Positions 10,501 through 16,946 of a DNA stretch of 43,500 nucleotides are shown here, piece by piece (the stretch's first letter is position 1; each line of letters opens with the position of its first letter). The stretch spans positions 1 through 43,500 of the forward strand of contig CAJNDS010000044.1 in the NCBI GenBank assembly GCA_905221605.1. The letters run 5' to 3'. Under the pieces are notes generated by a model. The model was not told the origin of the DNA. It was given only the letters and a program-made list of their open reading frames with translations, and did no database searches. Origin of the DNA: Symbiodinium natans (taxonomy: Eukaryota > Sar > Dinophyceae > Suessiales > Symbiodiniaceae). Both the position numbers and the translations under genes were made by a program.

Positions 10501-11977
10501 ACCGCTTTCGAAAGGAGAAGAAGGGCCCAGAGAGGCGAACTCTGGAGGAGCACCTCAAGGAGCATTTTTTGCAGTGCCTGGACCGCAAGGCCTCCTACAC
10601 TGTGACGACCATCTCCGAGATCATCAAGGAGAAAGCAAAGCCCCCGAGCCCACCGAGGAAGGAAGCCGACTCCCCGGGGTACCCGGAGAGGTTGCCTACC
10701 CCTCCGCGGGTTCCGCCACGTCGACGCTTGCCCACGCCGCCGAGGAATCCGACATCGCCATTGGCCAGCGCATCACGGGCACCAGCTACGCCGCCAAAGA
10801 CATCGCCATTGCCACCACCACCGACCAATCCCGGAACGCCTACTTCGAGTGGATGGAGTGTGGTGACGGACCGAAAGCGCTGAGTGCAGTCAGCCAGAAA
10901 GGATCTTCCCAGGCGGTGGCGAGCAGCAAAAGTCTTGATGTGCTTGATGGTTGTGCTTGCGCTTGTGATGTTGGCATGAGTGGCATGGTTGGCATGAGTG
11001 GCATGGTTGGCATGAGTGGCATGGTTGAGCATGTGTGTGTTGGTGAGCTTGATCAGGAGAAAGCACCGGCCCCAGACGGCGACCAGGCGTGGTTGCTGCA
11101 TGGTGATCAGGAGTTGCTTCACCAGGAGTTGTGGGGAAAGGTTCACCGTGAGCATGTGTTGCGAAGTCATGTTCCGTTTAATTCCAGCTGTGAGCATTGC
11201 GTGCGTGGTAGAGGTCTTGAACCAGCTAGAAAAATCGAGAGGGATTCCGGAGAGGGAGCCCAAAAGGAGGTTCAGATCGACAAGTTCTTCTACAAGGGGA
11301 TTTGGTTCCTGGTGTTGGTGCTTGTTGGTTGCTTTGCCATCGGAACAGTGATGTACCGTGAAGTTTCAGGACCGCGTGGAGCAGCAGCGCGTGAGGTGAT
11401 GCTTGGAGAGATGTCGGCGTGGGGACGTAGTGTTGGCTTGGTTGGAGTTGAAGCGCGTGACTTGTCGGTTTGCGTGAAGTCGGATCTTGAGGGGGTGGTG
11501 AAGAACCTTGCTCAGGGTTTTGCTGATACCATGACCGTTGGTGCGGTTGAGGTGTCTGATGTTCCGGTTGGTCGGCACGCCCCGGTCGCAGAGAGGGCCA
11601 TCCGAACACTGAAGGAAAACGCGAACACGTTGTGCGCCGGATTGGAGCAAGTTGGCCTAGAGCCATGTGGCAGAGGAGTCAGCTTCCTTCTCTCTCACTG
11701 TGCTCAGGCACACAACCGCTACCAAATCCAGCCTGGATCGGCAATGACTCCTGAACAACGTAGTTTAAGAACTATGAGGCAGCCTCGGGCGATATACGTC
11801 TGGGGAGCGTCAATCTTGGCCACACCTCCGCCGAGTCTACGACAATTCATCACGGGCAGATATGGACAGGCTGCCTACTTAGGCCCTGAAGTCGCGGGTG
11901 GCAGCCATCTGGTGCAGTTCCGACTGAAGGATGGTTCGTTGCCCGGTCAGCCCGAATCAGGATGTTGGTGCCCATGA
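7520..11977 (+). CDS. gag-pol: Element 1 Gag-protease-integrase polyprotein
   Basis: The frame is 1485 codons from ATG 7520; the GTG at 7445 is in frame but not conserved in the relic copy. Parts in order: a Gln/Pro-rich N-terminus; a UBN2-like capsid region (~residues 150-400); a basic KDKG repeat (~405-440); a CCHC zinc knuckle from Cys478 (CYNCNELGHYSNRC); a 21-residue tandem repeat; an aspartic protease with DSGAS at Asp685; an overprinted linker (10011-10883); a GMSGMV repeat; an HHCC integrase finger (~1209-1228); and an integrase core with Asp1254, Asp1322 and Glu1358, a D,D(35)E spacing. Gag packages the RNA, protease matures the polyprotein and integrase inserts the cDNA. A hydrophobic run (GIWFLVLVLVGCFAIG) lies in the integrase core. 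The integrase end is cut by a stop at 11975, overlapping the next frame at -1. Confidence 0.9.
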   Translation: MLRERGRRGAEPPYERPSGSRHSSLPPRNPVVGSGVAFSPMSNLSGVVHPTGSPVVSSPTAMGTPIPAMASPMSPPGLVPPPPAAVDPVAVQAALGSQLLVQTVQQQQQISQMMSLVQQLVQDRTSAEKKGKGAGSLSSISDSVDHAMEVDDGNGAPIRNPKADSYVPKLPMLDGGRMNKGRRAEIEAWVEYLEVFLPWIALFDDRIPSEVQACFVKDKPILNKDLAKGESIRSTRVFLYLRQSFANFSRGLDILKQVEREQLGVPAGYEALRRLHQDLSVCSRIEASTLREEMLRYQPPASTKDRPLEVFRSVQVELAKYGRLVAAFPDLALSEADQSMIVLKGLDAEVKRYILLHAKIDSMSELETAIKFYDANIKILTFADSGRGRDRRNNNDIANPLNFKGDGKGKDKGKDKGKDKGKDKGKDKGKDKGRSGKDKLDKKGEKGGKGNATQDPGKGGGGSSGSDPKHDKRANVKCYNCNELGHYSNRCPKKAAKGVAAAATLLEPQLAALTLEGPHVFAAAVGCEFFDIAQGDSDNESSLSDGDWEAFGRSWLLESSEATVELGTSQLGSLETPVELEKAPVESGTSQLGSLQTPVELEKAPVELGTSQLGSLETPVELEKAPVELGTSQLGSLETPVELEKALSTLGEHGLSEFYFHDMSMAAPHVTHGSSSEAMDWWLLDSGASTHLISEETLQHVQVLSLSEHVGRDCVTATGASIGVQKSAVVRVCFAVERSSPIVVEFEALVAPVRFNLLSLGRLLNRNWTVSFGPHLHVQAGGFKFKAVWSNNCCWLQSHAVARACLVSQEQSAAQQIADPSCTRPSAAREDGLLQRKRSGMAHGREGQREAGPESRCDSSGLNLGGRRGLRGEHPVGHSYVHGDRGRNPLGARGCRVPGGVEAGRDRDPGTRQSSSAEAHAKEAESEEDAPEAPREENAKGSELFVDKEDPREAGASFRSPAAVVDVVECKFKGSEEAEAQGEPHDVSCKVRFEPLSKGEEGPREANSGGAPQGAFFAVPGPQGLLHCDDHLRDHQGESKAPEPTEEGSRLPGVPGEVAYPSAGSATSTLAHAAEESDIAIGQRITGTSYAAKDIAIATTTDQSRNAYFEWMECGDGPKALSAVSQKGSSQAVASSKSLDVLDGCACACDVGMSGMVGMSGMVGMSGMVEHVCVGELDQEKAPAPDGDQAWLLHGDQELLHQELWGKVHREHVLRSHVPFNSSCEHCVRGRGLEPARKIERDSGEGAQKEVQIDKFFYKGIWFLVLVLVGCFAIGTVMYREVSGPRGAAAREVMLGEMSAWGRSVGLVGVEARDLSVCVKSDLEGVVKNLAQGFADTMTVGAVEVSDVPVGRHAPVAERAIRTLKENANTLCAGLEQVGLEPCGRGVSFLLSHCAQAHNRYQIQPGSAMTPEQRSLRTMRQPRAIYVWGASILATPPPSLRQFITGRYGQAAYLGPEVAGGSHLVQFRLKDGSLPGQPESGCWCP
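8735..8826 (+). repeat. Degenerate 12-bp repeat encoding KDKG in Gag
   Basis: Repeated AAGGACAAAGGG-type units give a run of Lys-Asp-Lys-Gly ahead of the zinc knuckle. The charge and position suit RNA binding by the nucleocapsid. Elements 2 and 3 have comparable Lys/Gly-rich segments next to their knuckles. Confidence 0.8.
9207..9458 (+). repeat. 63-bp tandem repeat, four copies, in frame
   Basis: Four units of 63 bp encode a 21-residue repeat (PVELGTSQLGSLETPVELEK plus A), acidic and probably unstructured, between the zinc knuckle and the protease. Copies differ by a few bases (an ESG variant in unit 2). The length is a multiple of three, so copy number can change without breaking the frame. 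Confidence 0.9.
10011..10883 (+). CDS. Overprinted ORF between protease and integrase, element 1 (unknown)
   Basis: A 290-codon ATG frame lies entirely inside the pol frame but in another register. Its product reads like a real low-complexity protein: an acidic start (MASSSESEVEWRMEG), a Lys/Pro block (KKPKVKKMPQKP), a mixed helical part (RRTLEEHLKEHFLQCL) and a Pro/Arg-rich tail ending SGWSVVTDRKR. The pol-frame translation of the same bases is Gly/Arg/Ala-rich and looks off-frame. Element 2 has a similarly placed ORF (21223-22932). It could be captured host sequence, an accessory protein, or a segment whose true frame is joined by splicing or recoding. No known family was recognised. Confidence 0.45.
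   Translation: MASSSESEVEWRMEGKDKGKLVRRVVATQAASISVGEEDFEESTRLATATSTETEGAILLVPADAASQVVLKPGEIETPGPAKVPQQKPMPKKPKVKKMPQKPLVKRMPKAASSSSTKRTPVKLVPRSDRQQPWLTLWSASSRAVKKQKLKESRMTSAARSDLNRFRKEKKGPERRTLEEHLKEHFLQCLDRKASYTVTTISEIIKEKAKPPSPPRKEADSPGYPERLPTPPRVPPRRRLPTPPRNPTSPLASASRAPATPPKTSPLPPPPTNPGTPTSSGWSVVTDRKR
10972..11030 (+). repeat. 18-bp tandem repeat (GGCATGAGTGGCATGGTT x3)
   Basis: Three identical units in frame with pol give GMSGMV repeats, inside a GCTTG/GCATG-rich spacer before the integrase finger. Similar GCTTG-rich spacers flank the extra ORF of element 2. Confidence 0.85.
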
Positions 11978-14900
11978 CCTTTGAGTTGTCAGCCTTGCGT
12001 GGTATTTGCCGTATGTTGCCCGAGCGTGCTGGTGACGTTGTGCGTGGTTTGCCAGCGGTTGATCAAGGGAACATGCGTGATCTTCCAATCCCAAACACCG
12101 AGACTCGCGGACCGCCAGCATCGTGGGTCGAGGAAAATGGCAGGACCCCGAGGTGTCGAGCGTGTCGATTGAGGGGTGTTCCGGCGGACAAGGCGTGGCA
12201 CACTCAGAAGTGTCGTGACAGATACGCTGCGTACGTGAAGAGCTCTTTTGATCCGAATCAGTTTGTGCTTGATGATGCCCAGCATGAGTTGGAGATCGAA
12301 GGAGTTGAGCTTGATCTTGGTTCGCGTGCTTTTGGTGAGCTTGACGTCGGGTTGGAGTTGCCTGATGATGTGCAGGATTATGAACCGACTGAAGATGAGG
12401 GAGAGCGAGGTCTCGGTGATTCCTTCCTGCCTGAAGGGGTGCTTGAGGGTGAACTTCGTCCCGGAGACTCTGTTGGAGTTGAACCTGCAGCTTCAGAAGA
12501 GGCTGACTTCATGGAAGTTGAGCCAGAAAGCCTGGATCGGGTGCCAGAGCCAGAGTCTGATGCCATGGTCAACAACGTCTTGTTCCGTGAGTCGTTGGGT
12601 TTCGCCGCTGTTGCAAATCCCAGTACCGGAGGACAGACAGTGAAGCTTGGTGGTGAGACTCTTGTGGTTGAAATGCCCTCGTCTTCCAAGGATGATGTCA
12701 CCGGGCATGCATTGGACCTTGGTCTGACATACGAAGGCATGTTGCGTGAGTTGAGTGCGCTTGAGTCCCTTGCAGTCGGTGATGTGATTTGGCATGTGGA
12801 TCCGAAGCAGAAAGTGATATCCACAAGATGGGTGTCAAATGCAAAGCTGGAGCGGGTTGACGGCAAAGAAAAACCACTGGTCCGTTGTCGGGTTGTTGCG
12901 CGTGATTTCGCCCAGGGAGCAACGGCTGCTCAGCTTGGCATTTCTGCGGCGACCAGCTCAGCCGAGGCATTGAGGACCTTCCTCTTTTATGCCGGCTCGA
13001 AGAGGCAGAACGTCGTAGGCCTCGACGTCAGTACGGCGTTCTTGTTCGCAGAGTTAGAAGAAGAAGACGGCACGGTGGTGGTGCGGCTCCCTGCTGGAGT
13101 TACCGGTCCCAATGGACGCCCTGGGTTCATGCGACTTCGCAAGGCTCTTTATGGGTTGAGAGCCGCGGCCCAGACCTGGGCTCGTCATCTCGCAAAGCTC
13201 CTCAAGCGCCTCTGCGACCTCACTCCATGCGAGACAGAGCCATGCCTCTTCTCCGGTGTGGTTCTCGGTGGACAGAGGGTGGCAGTGTTGTGCTACGTAG
13301 ACGATCTCCTCATCAGCGGCGACAGCGACGAGGCCATCTACTACGTGGTGGAGAAGCTTAAGAGCGCGGTGAAGATCAAGGTGACCGCTGACTTGGATCG
13401 TGATCAGCAAATCACGTTTCTTGGTCGTCAAATCACCAGGAAGAAGGGCGAGGACTCTTTGGTGATTGGCATGGCAGGCGAGTACTACCAGGAGATCTAT
13501 GAGGGTTTTGGACTTGGGAAAAGTCCGAAGTCTTGCCCGACGCCGCCGAATCTTCGAGAACTTTATGACAGAGAAGAAGAAGTCTTGGAGCGGGAGTTGA
13601 GCTCGGAAGCTGCTGCTCGATATCGCTCTACGCTGGGACGCCTTTCATGGTTGGCCATGACGCGCGTGGATCTAGCATATTATGTTTCCATGCTAGCTCG
13701 AGGCCAGGCCAGTCCACGTGAGAAGCATGAACGTGCGATGCGGATGGTATTACGGTATCTTCGGCATGTTCAGGACTTTCGACAAATTGTCCATCCAGTT
13801 GATGAACGGAGCCTTCGGTTGGATTGCTACGTGGATGCGTCATGGGGCAGTGAGAGGAGCGTTGATCGCAAGAGTGTGAGCGGTGGTTGCATCATGCTTG
13901 GTGGTTTCTGCTTGAAAGCGTGGTCACGGCTTCAACAAGCTGTCGCTCTCAGCTCAGCAGAGTCGGAGTTGTACGGATTGGTTGAGGGAGCAAAGGAATC
14001 ACTTTCAATCCGAAGGGCAATTTCCCACGTGTTTGGATGGGAGGAGTTGTGCGCACCGCACCTCTTTTGCGACTCCGAGGCCGCCATTGCCATCAGCAGG
14101 GCTGACGGCTTGAGGCGTGTCAGACATATAGATCTGAGAGCATGCTTTATACAAGATCAGCTCCGACAGCGACTTCTCTTCATCTTCGGAGTGCGAGGAG
14201 CCTCCAACGTCGCTGACCTCTTCACAAAATCGTTAGATGCCCGGACTACGTTGAAACACATGTTGAGCCTTGGTTTGTCCGAAGTCACTGTTGCAGCTTG
14301 CGTTGGTGAGTTGGCGTGTTTCGTTGGCTTGCTTGGTGCTGCTGTGGCTGGCAAGGATCATGTATCTCTTGCAGATCGGTATCGTTTGATGGAGTTTGCC
14401 AAGTGGTTGGTGGTTGAGTTCTGTGCGCCTCCTATGTCGAGCATGTTGGCTGCGTCGCGAGCGTGCTCCTGGGTTGGTGTGTTGACTGTCAGTGAGGCAG
14501 ATGACGGCGGAGATCCGGCCACTACAGCGCAGCTTCAACAGATCTGCACTCTCCACATCCGCAGGGGGGGTTTCGTCTACTTGTGGGCTAGTACTCCGTG
14601 CACCGGTGGTTGTCTGTACCAGCATCTACATGCACGTGATCCAGCCTACAGACGCGGTCGCTTGGCACGGCACTGGTCGCTACACAGGAAGCTGTGGAAG
14701 GCTTTTATGTCGCTGTGTGACTACGTCCATGCTTGGTCGATCGAGTGGCCCCGAGCCTGTGCTTACTGGTCATGGAACCAGACTATCCGTTTTCTGCAGT
14801 CGCGACCGTACATGTTGCACGATGTGTTGGTTGACGGTTGCTCGCTTGGCATGCGTGGTCGAGATGGCGAGTTGATCTACAAACGTTGGCGTGTCATCAC

Positions 14901-15045
14901 GACGATGGAGTCGGTTGCTCGCGGCTTGTCGGTCTTTCGGTGCCCAGGTGATGGTCATCCACATTCCGCCAACTTCGATCTCAAGAATACCCAACACTAC
15001 CCGGCGAAGTTGACGAACGCTTTCTTGCACGCGTTAAACGCATGA
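11962..15045 (+). CDS. pol: Element 1 reverse transcriptase-RNase H with C-terminal methyltransferase-like domain
   Basis: The frame is 1027 codons from ATG 11962, in the -1 register relative to the upstream frame and overlapping it by 16 bp. It starts with the end of the integrase/linker, including a short Cys-rich motif (CRACRLRGVPADKAWHTQKC). Copia RT (RVT_2) begins near residue 280, with LDVSTAFLFAEL (~353) and the catalytic YVDD (Tyr445-Asp448). RNase H follows (YVDASWGS ~623, SSAESELYG ~664, CDSEAA ~703). After RNase H come ~290 extra residues: a VVEFC strand, STPCTGGC (~880), IEWPRACAYW and a VDGCSLG...GELIYKRW segment, matching the C-terminal domain of element 2 (34914-35730). I infer a divergent SAM-dependent, C5-cytosine methyltransferase-like fold. 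The frame ends cleanly at 15045. Confidence 0.9.
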   Translation: MLVPMTFELSALRGICRMLPERAGDVVRGLPAVDQGNMRDLPIPNTETRGPPASWVEENGRTPRCRACRLRGVPADKAWHTQKCRDRYAAYVKSSFDPNQFVLDDAQHELEIEGVELDLGSRAFGELDVGLELPDDVQDYEPTEDEGERGLGDSFLPEGVLEGELRPGDSVGVEPAASEEADFMEVEPESLDRVPEPESDAMVNNVLFRESLGFAAVANPSTGGQTVKLGGETLVVEMPSSSKDDVTGHALDLGLTYEGMLRELSALESLAVGDVIWHVDPKQKVISTRWVSNAKLERVDGKEKPLVRCRVVARDFAQGATAAQLGISAATSSAEALRTFLFYAGSKRQNVVGLDVSTAFLFAELEEEDGTVVVRLPAGVTGPNGRPGFMRLRKALYGLRAAAQTWARHLAKLLKRLCDLTPCETEPCLFSGVVLGGQRVAVLCYVDDLLISGDSDEAIYYVVEKLKSAVKIKVTADLDRDQQITFLGRQITRKKGEDSLVIGMAGEYYQEIYEGFGLGKSPKSCPTPPNLRELYDREEEVLERELSSEAAARYRSTLGRLSWLAMTRVDLAYYVSMLARGQASPREKHERAMRMVLRYLRHVQDFRQIVHPVDERSLRLDCYVDASWGSERSVDRKSVSGGCIMLGGFCLKAWSRLQQAVALSSAESELYGLVEGAKESLSIRRAISHVFGWEELCAPHLFCDSEAAIAISRADGLRRVRHIDLRACFIQDQLRQRLLFIFGVRGASNVADLFTKSLDARTTLKHMLSLGLSEVTVAACVGELACFVGLLGAAVAGKDHVSLADRYRLMEFAKWLVVEFCAPPMSSMLAASRACSWVGVLTVSEADDGGDPATTAQLQQICTLHIRRGGFVYLWASTPCTGGCLYQHLHARDPAYRRGRLARHWSLHRKLWKAFMSLCDYVHAWSIEWPRACAYWSWNQTIRFLQSRPYMLHDVLVDGCSLGMRGRDGELIYKRWRVITTMESVARGLSVFRCPGDGHPHSANFDLKNTQHYPAKLTNAFLHALNA

Positions 15046-15124
15046 CACCGCGAGATTTGCTCAAAGTTTTTCCCTCTTTTTTTTACTTTGCCTTCGGTAC
15101 GGTGTATAGAGCATAGGACGTGCC
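15046..15124 (+). other. T-rich spacer before the small membrane ORF
   Basis: It contains TTTTTCCCTCTTTTTTTTAC, then TTTGCC, then an AG about 20 bases before the next ATG. A pyrimidine tract followed by AG would suit a trans-splice acceptor for a separate mRNA, but this is inference. A TTTTTACTTTGC-like motif also occurs in the LTR of element 3 and after its pol. Confidence 0.35.
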
Positions 15125-15334
15125 ATGGCTGATATGGTTGAGGTTGAAAACGCTGTGAGGCGCACTTGGGTTCGAGAGCTCTGGATGCAATGGGTTCCTC
15201 AGCAGCAGGTGGAAGCCAGTTTGATCGCCTTCCTTGCGATGTTTTCCTTGGCGATGCTTGGCAGCTTCCTCGCTGGAATCTTTGTGCAGCAATATCGACA
15301 GCGTCGCGTCACTGCCGTATTCTTCTTTGAGTGA
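15125..15334 (+). CDS. Small single-pass membrane protein, element 1
   Basis: This 69-residue ATG frame follows the pol stop by 79 bp. Residues ~30-52 (EASLIAFLAMFSLAMLGSFL) form a clear transmembrane helix, followed by a basic stretch (QQYRQRR). It precedes, in the next frame, a zinc-binding module (15336-15566). Element 3 has the same order, TM helix then zinc module, within one continuous polyprotein. The stop at 15332-15334 may therefore reflect a frameshift, and the two frames may once have been a single membrane-anchored zinc protein in the env position. Function unknown. Confidence 0.6.
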   Translation: MADMVEVENAVRRTWVRELWMQWVPQQQVEASLIAFLAMFSLAMLGSFLAGIFVQQYRQRRVTAVFFFE

Positions 15335-15335
15335 G

Positions 15336-15566
15336 CTTCTTACCTTTCTTCCGGTGGAACAAAGTCGGAGAGCCATTATCACTACGCGGCATGGATACGC
15401 CTTTCATGTTCGCAGCGATTGCCCCGCCCTGCGCAATACCCACCCAGGCAATCTGCAGCGTCGAGTTGCTTGTGAGCTTTGTCTGCAATACTTGCGCGTG
15501 GACCAGCCGACACCCACCGTGTCGAGGGGGGGTGTAGAAGTTCGAGAACTGTGCGTCATCCTGTGA
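15336..15566 (+). CDS. Ada-like zinc-binding module, element 1 (frame-shifted third ORF)
   Basis: In the +1 register relative to the membrane ORF, this frame encodes IITTRHGYAFHVRSDCPAL followed by CELC near the end, an H-x4-C ... C-x2-C arrangement. It matches the C-terminus of element 3 Pol (STRQGYAFHRIACTKLK ... PCRVC) and resembles the short Cys/His module related to the Ada metal-binding domain. The last codons run through the purine tract into the 3' LTR. No ATG of its own is evident near the domain, so expression would need recoding or repair of the break near 15330. Confidence 0.55.
   Translation, partial: LLTFLPVEQSRRAIITTRHGYAFHVRSDCPALRNTHPGNLQRRVACELCLQYLRVDQPTPTVSRGGVEVRELCVIL
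15524..15532 (+). other. Polypurine tract, element 1
   Basis: GAGGGGGGG directly abuts the 3' LTR and would prime plus-strand DNA synthesis. Elements 2 and 3 have GAGGGGG and GAGGCGGGG at the same place. Confidence 0.9.
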
Positions 15567-15934
15567 GGGTGCGACACGGTGAGTTTTGCAGTTTGCAGTT
15601 TTGTGTGCATAGCTTGGAGTCTGCTCAGCTTTTGAAGTTTTCCCAGTAGCCTGAGTACGATTAGCGGTGCAGGAACGCTTTGCCTCAAAGGGAACCACTC
15701 TCGTCGAGTTTCGTGACTTGAGGGTAGTTTTGGAGGTCTTTTAAGCCGAGCTGTCAAGTTGGAGAGCTGTGATACGTTTTCCACTTTGGCTCAAGTGACG
15801 AGCACTGGTGTGAGTGCTGCAAGCCAAAACAGAAGTGTTGTCCGAGTGTCTGAGCTTGCTTGCTTGGTTTGGACTTGTGTGAGTTGGCTTGGTTGTATCC
15901 TTGGTGCCTTGCTTGGCATCTCGGGTTTTTAACG
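15533..15934 (+). repeat. Element 1 3' LTR (402 bp)
   Basis: It matches 6990-7381 apart from a 10-bp insertion near 15566-15580 and a few substitutions. It starts TGTAGAAG, ends TTTTTAACG, and is followed by the TATGT target duplication (15935-15939). The spliced-leader-like core is at 15781-15795. Confidence 0.95.
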
Positions 15935-15939
15935 TATGT
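15935..15939. repeat. Target site duplication of element 1, right copy (TATGT)
   Basis: Identical to 6985-6989. Joining the flanks restores a continuous minus-strand leader of the older relative. Confidence 0.9.
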
Positions 15940-16167
15940 GGTAGTACGATGGCCTTCCACGGCTCCGCTACCACGTAAAAACCCAAGATGCCAAGCAAGG
16001 CACCAAGGAGACAACCACTCACACAAGTCCAAACCAAGCAAGCAAGCTCAGACACTCGGACAACACTTCTGTTTTGGCTTGCAGCACTCACACCAATGCT
16101 CGTCACTTGAGCCAAAATGGAAAACGTATCACAGCTCTCCAACTAGCTCGGCTTAAAAGACCTCCAA
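15940..16167 (-). repeat. Minus-strand relic: leader, primer-binding site and truncated LTR
   Basis: On the minus strand this reads as the 3' part of a family-1 LTR (16167 to 15974), a primer-binding site TGGTAGCGGAGC (15973-15962), and a leader that continues at 6989. Because it is an inverted relative of 15735-15934, the DNA here could form a ~200-bp foldback. The LTR is cut at 16167, where the minisatellite starts. It keeps a perfect CCATTTTGGCTCAAG. Confidence 0.9.
16106..16120 (-). promoter_or_regulatory. Perfect 15-nt dinoflagellate spliced-leader 3' end in relic LTR
   Basis: Minus strand CCATTTTGGCTCAAG equals the final 15 nt of the conserved dinoflagellate spliced leader. The upstream seven bases match at only two positions. 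Copies in element 1 carry one substitution (CCACTTTGGCTCAAG), so the older LTR is closer to the leader. Confidence 0.6.
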
Positions 16168-16946
16168 TCTGCTTGTGCACTTCAAATTGGTGCCTTTCAA
16201 GTCCATTCTGCTTGTGTGCTTCAAATTGGTGCCTTTCAAGTCCATTCTGTTGTGTGCTTCAAATTGGTGCCTTTCAATTCCATCCTGCTTGTGTGCTTCA
16301 AATTGGTGCCTTTCAAGTCCATTCTGCTTGTTTGCGAAAATGGTGCCTTTCAAGTCCATTCTGCTTGTATGCTTCAAATTGGTGCCATCCTGCTTGTGTA
16401 AGTCCAGTCTGTTGTGTGCTTCAAATTGGTGCCTTTCAAGAAAATTGGAGCCTTTCAAGTCTGCTTGTGTGCGGAAATTGCTGCCTTTCAAGTCCATTCC
16501 TGTGCTTCAAATTGGTGCCTTTCAAGTCCATTCTGCTTGTGCACTTCAAATTGGTGCCTTTCAAGTCCATTCTGGTTGTGCATTTTATTTGGTGCCTTTC
16601 AAGTCCTGCTTGCCTCAAATTGGTGCCTTTCAAGTCCATTCTGCTTGTGCACTTCAAATTCGTGCCTTTCAAGTCCATTCTGCCTTGTGTACTTCAAATT
16701 GGTGCCTTTCAAGTCCATTCTGCTTGTGTGCTTCAAAATTCGTGCCTTTCAAGTCCATTCTGCTTGTGTGCTTCAAATTCGTGCCTTTCAAGTCCATTCT
16801 GCCTTGTGTACTTCAAATTGGTGCCTTTCAAGTCCATTCTGCTTGTGTGCTTCAAATTCGTGCCTTTCAAGTCCATTCTGCTTGCTTTCAAAGTCCGTTC
16901 TGCTTGTGTGCTTCAAATTCGTGCCTTTCAAGCCCATTCTGCTGTG
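16168..16946. repeat. 39-bp minisatellite, about 20 units
   Basis: The consensus is TTCAAATTGGTGCCTTTCAA followed by GTCCATTCTGCTTGTGTGC, with several shortened units. As 39 is a multiple of three, all plus-strand frames stay open (FKLVPFKSILLVC repeats) without being genes. The same array type sits at 6340-6499. The old elements may have inserted within one original array. Confidence 0.9.

Larger units (their letters stand above)
6990..15934 (+). mobile_element. Element 1: complete Ty1/copia LTR retrotransposon
   Basis: In order: 5' LTR, primer-binding site, gag-protease-integrase frame, RT-RNase H frame with an added C-terminal domain, a small membrane protein frame, a zinc-module frame, a purine tract and the 3' LTR. 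It is bounded by a TATGT target duplication. Integrase lies before RT, which is the copia order. The LTRs differ by about five substitutions and one 10-bp insertion, so insertion is fairly recent. It landed in the leader of an older, oppositely oriented relative. Frame breaks at 11962-11977 and near 15330 suggest it may no longer be autonomous, unless they are recoding sites. Confidence 0.95.

Noticed and set aside
15735-16167. Foldback transposon or designed hairpin
   Set aside because: The inverted repeat is fully explained by insertion of element 1 into an oppositely oriented relative, with a TATGT duplication.
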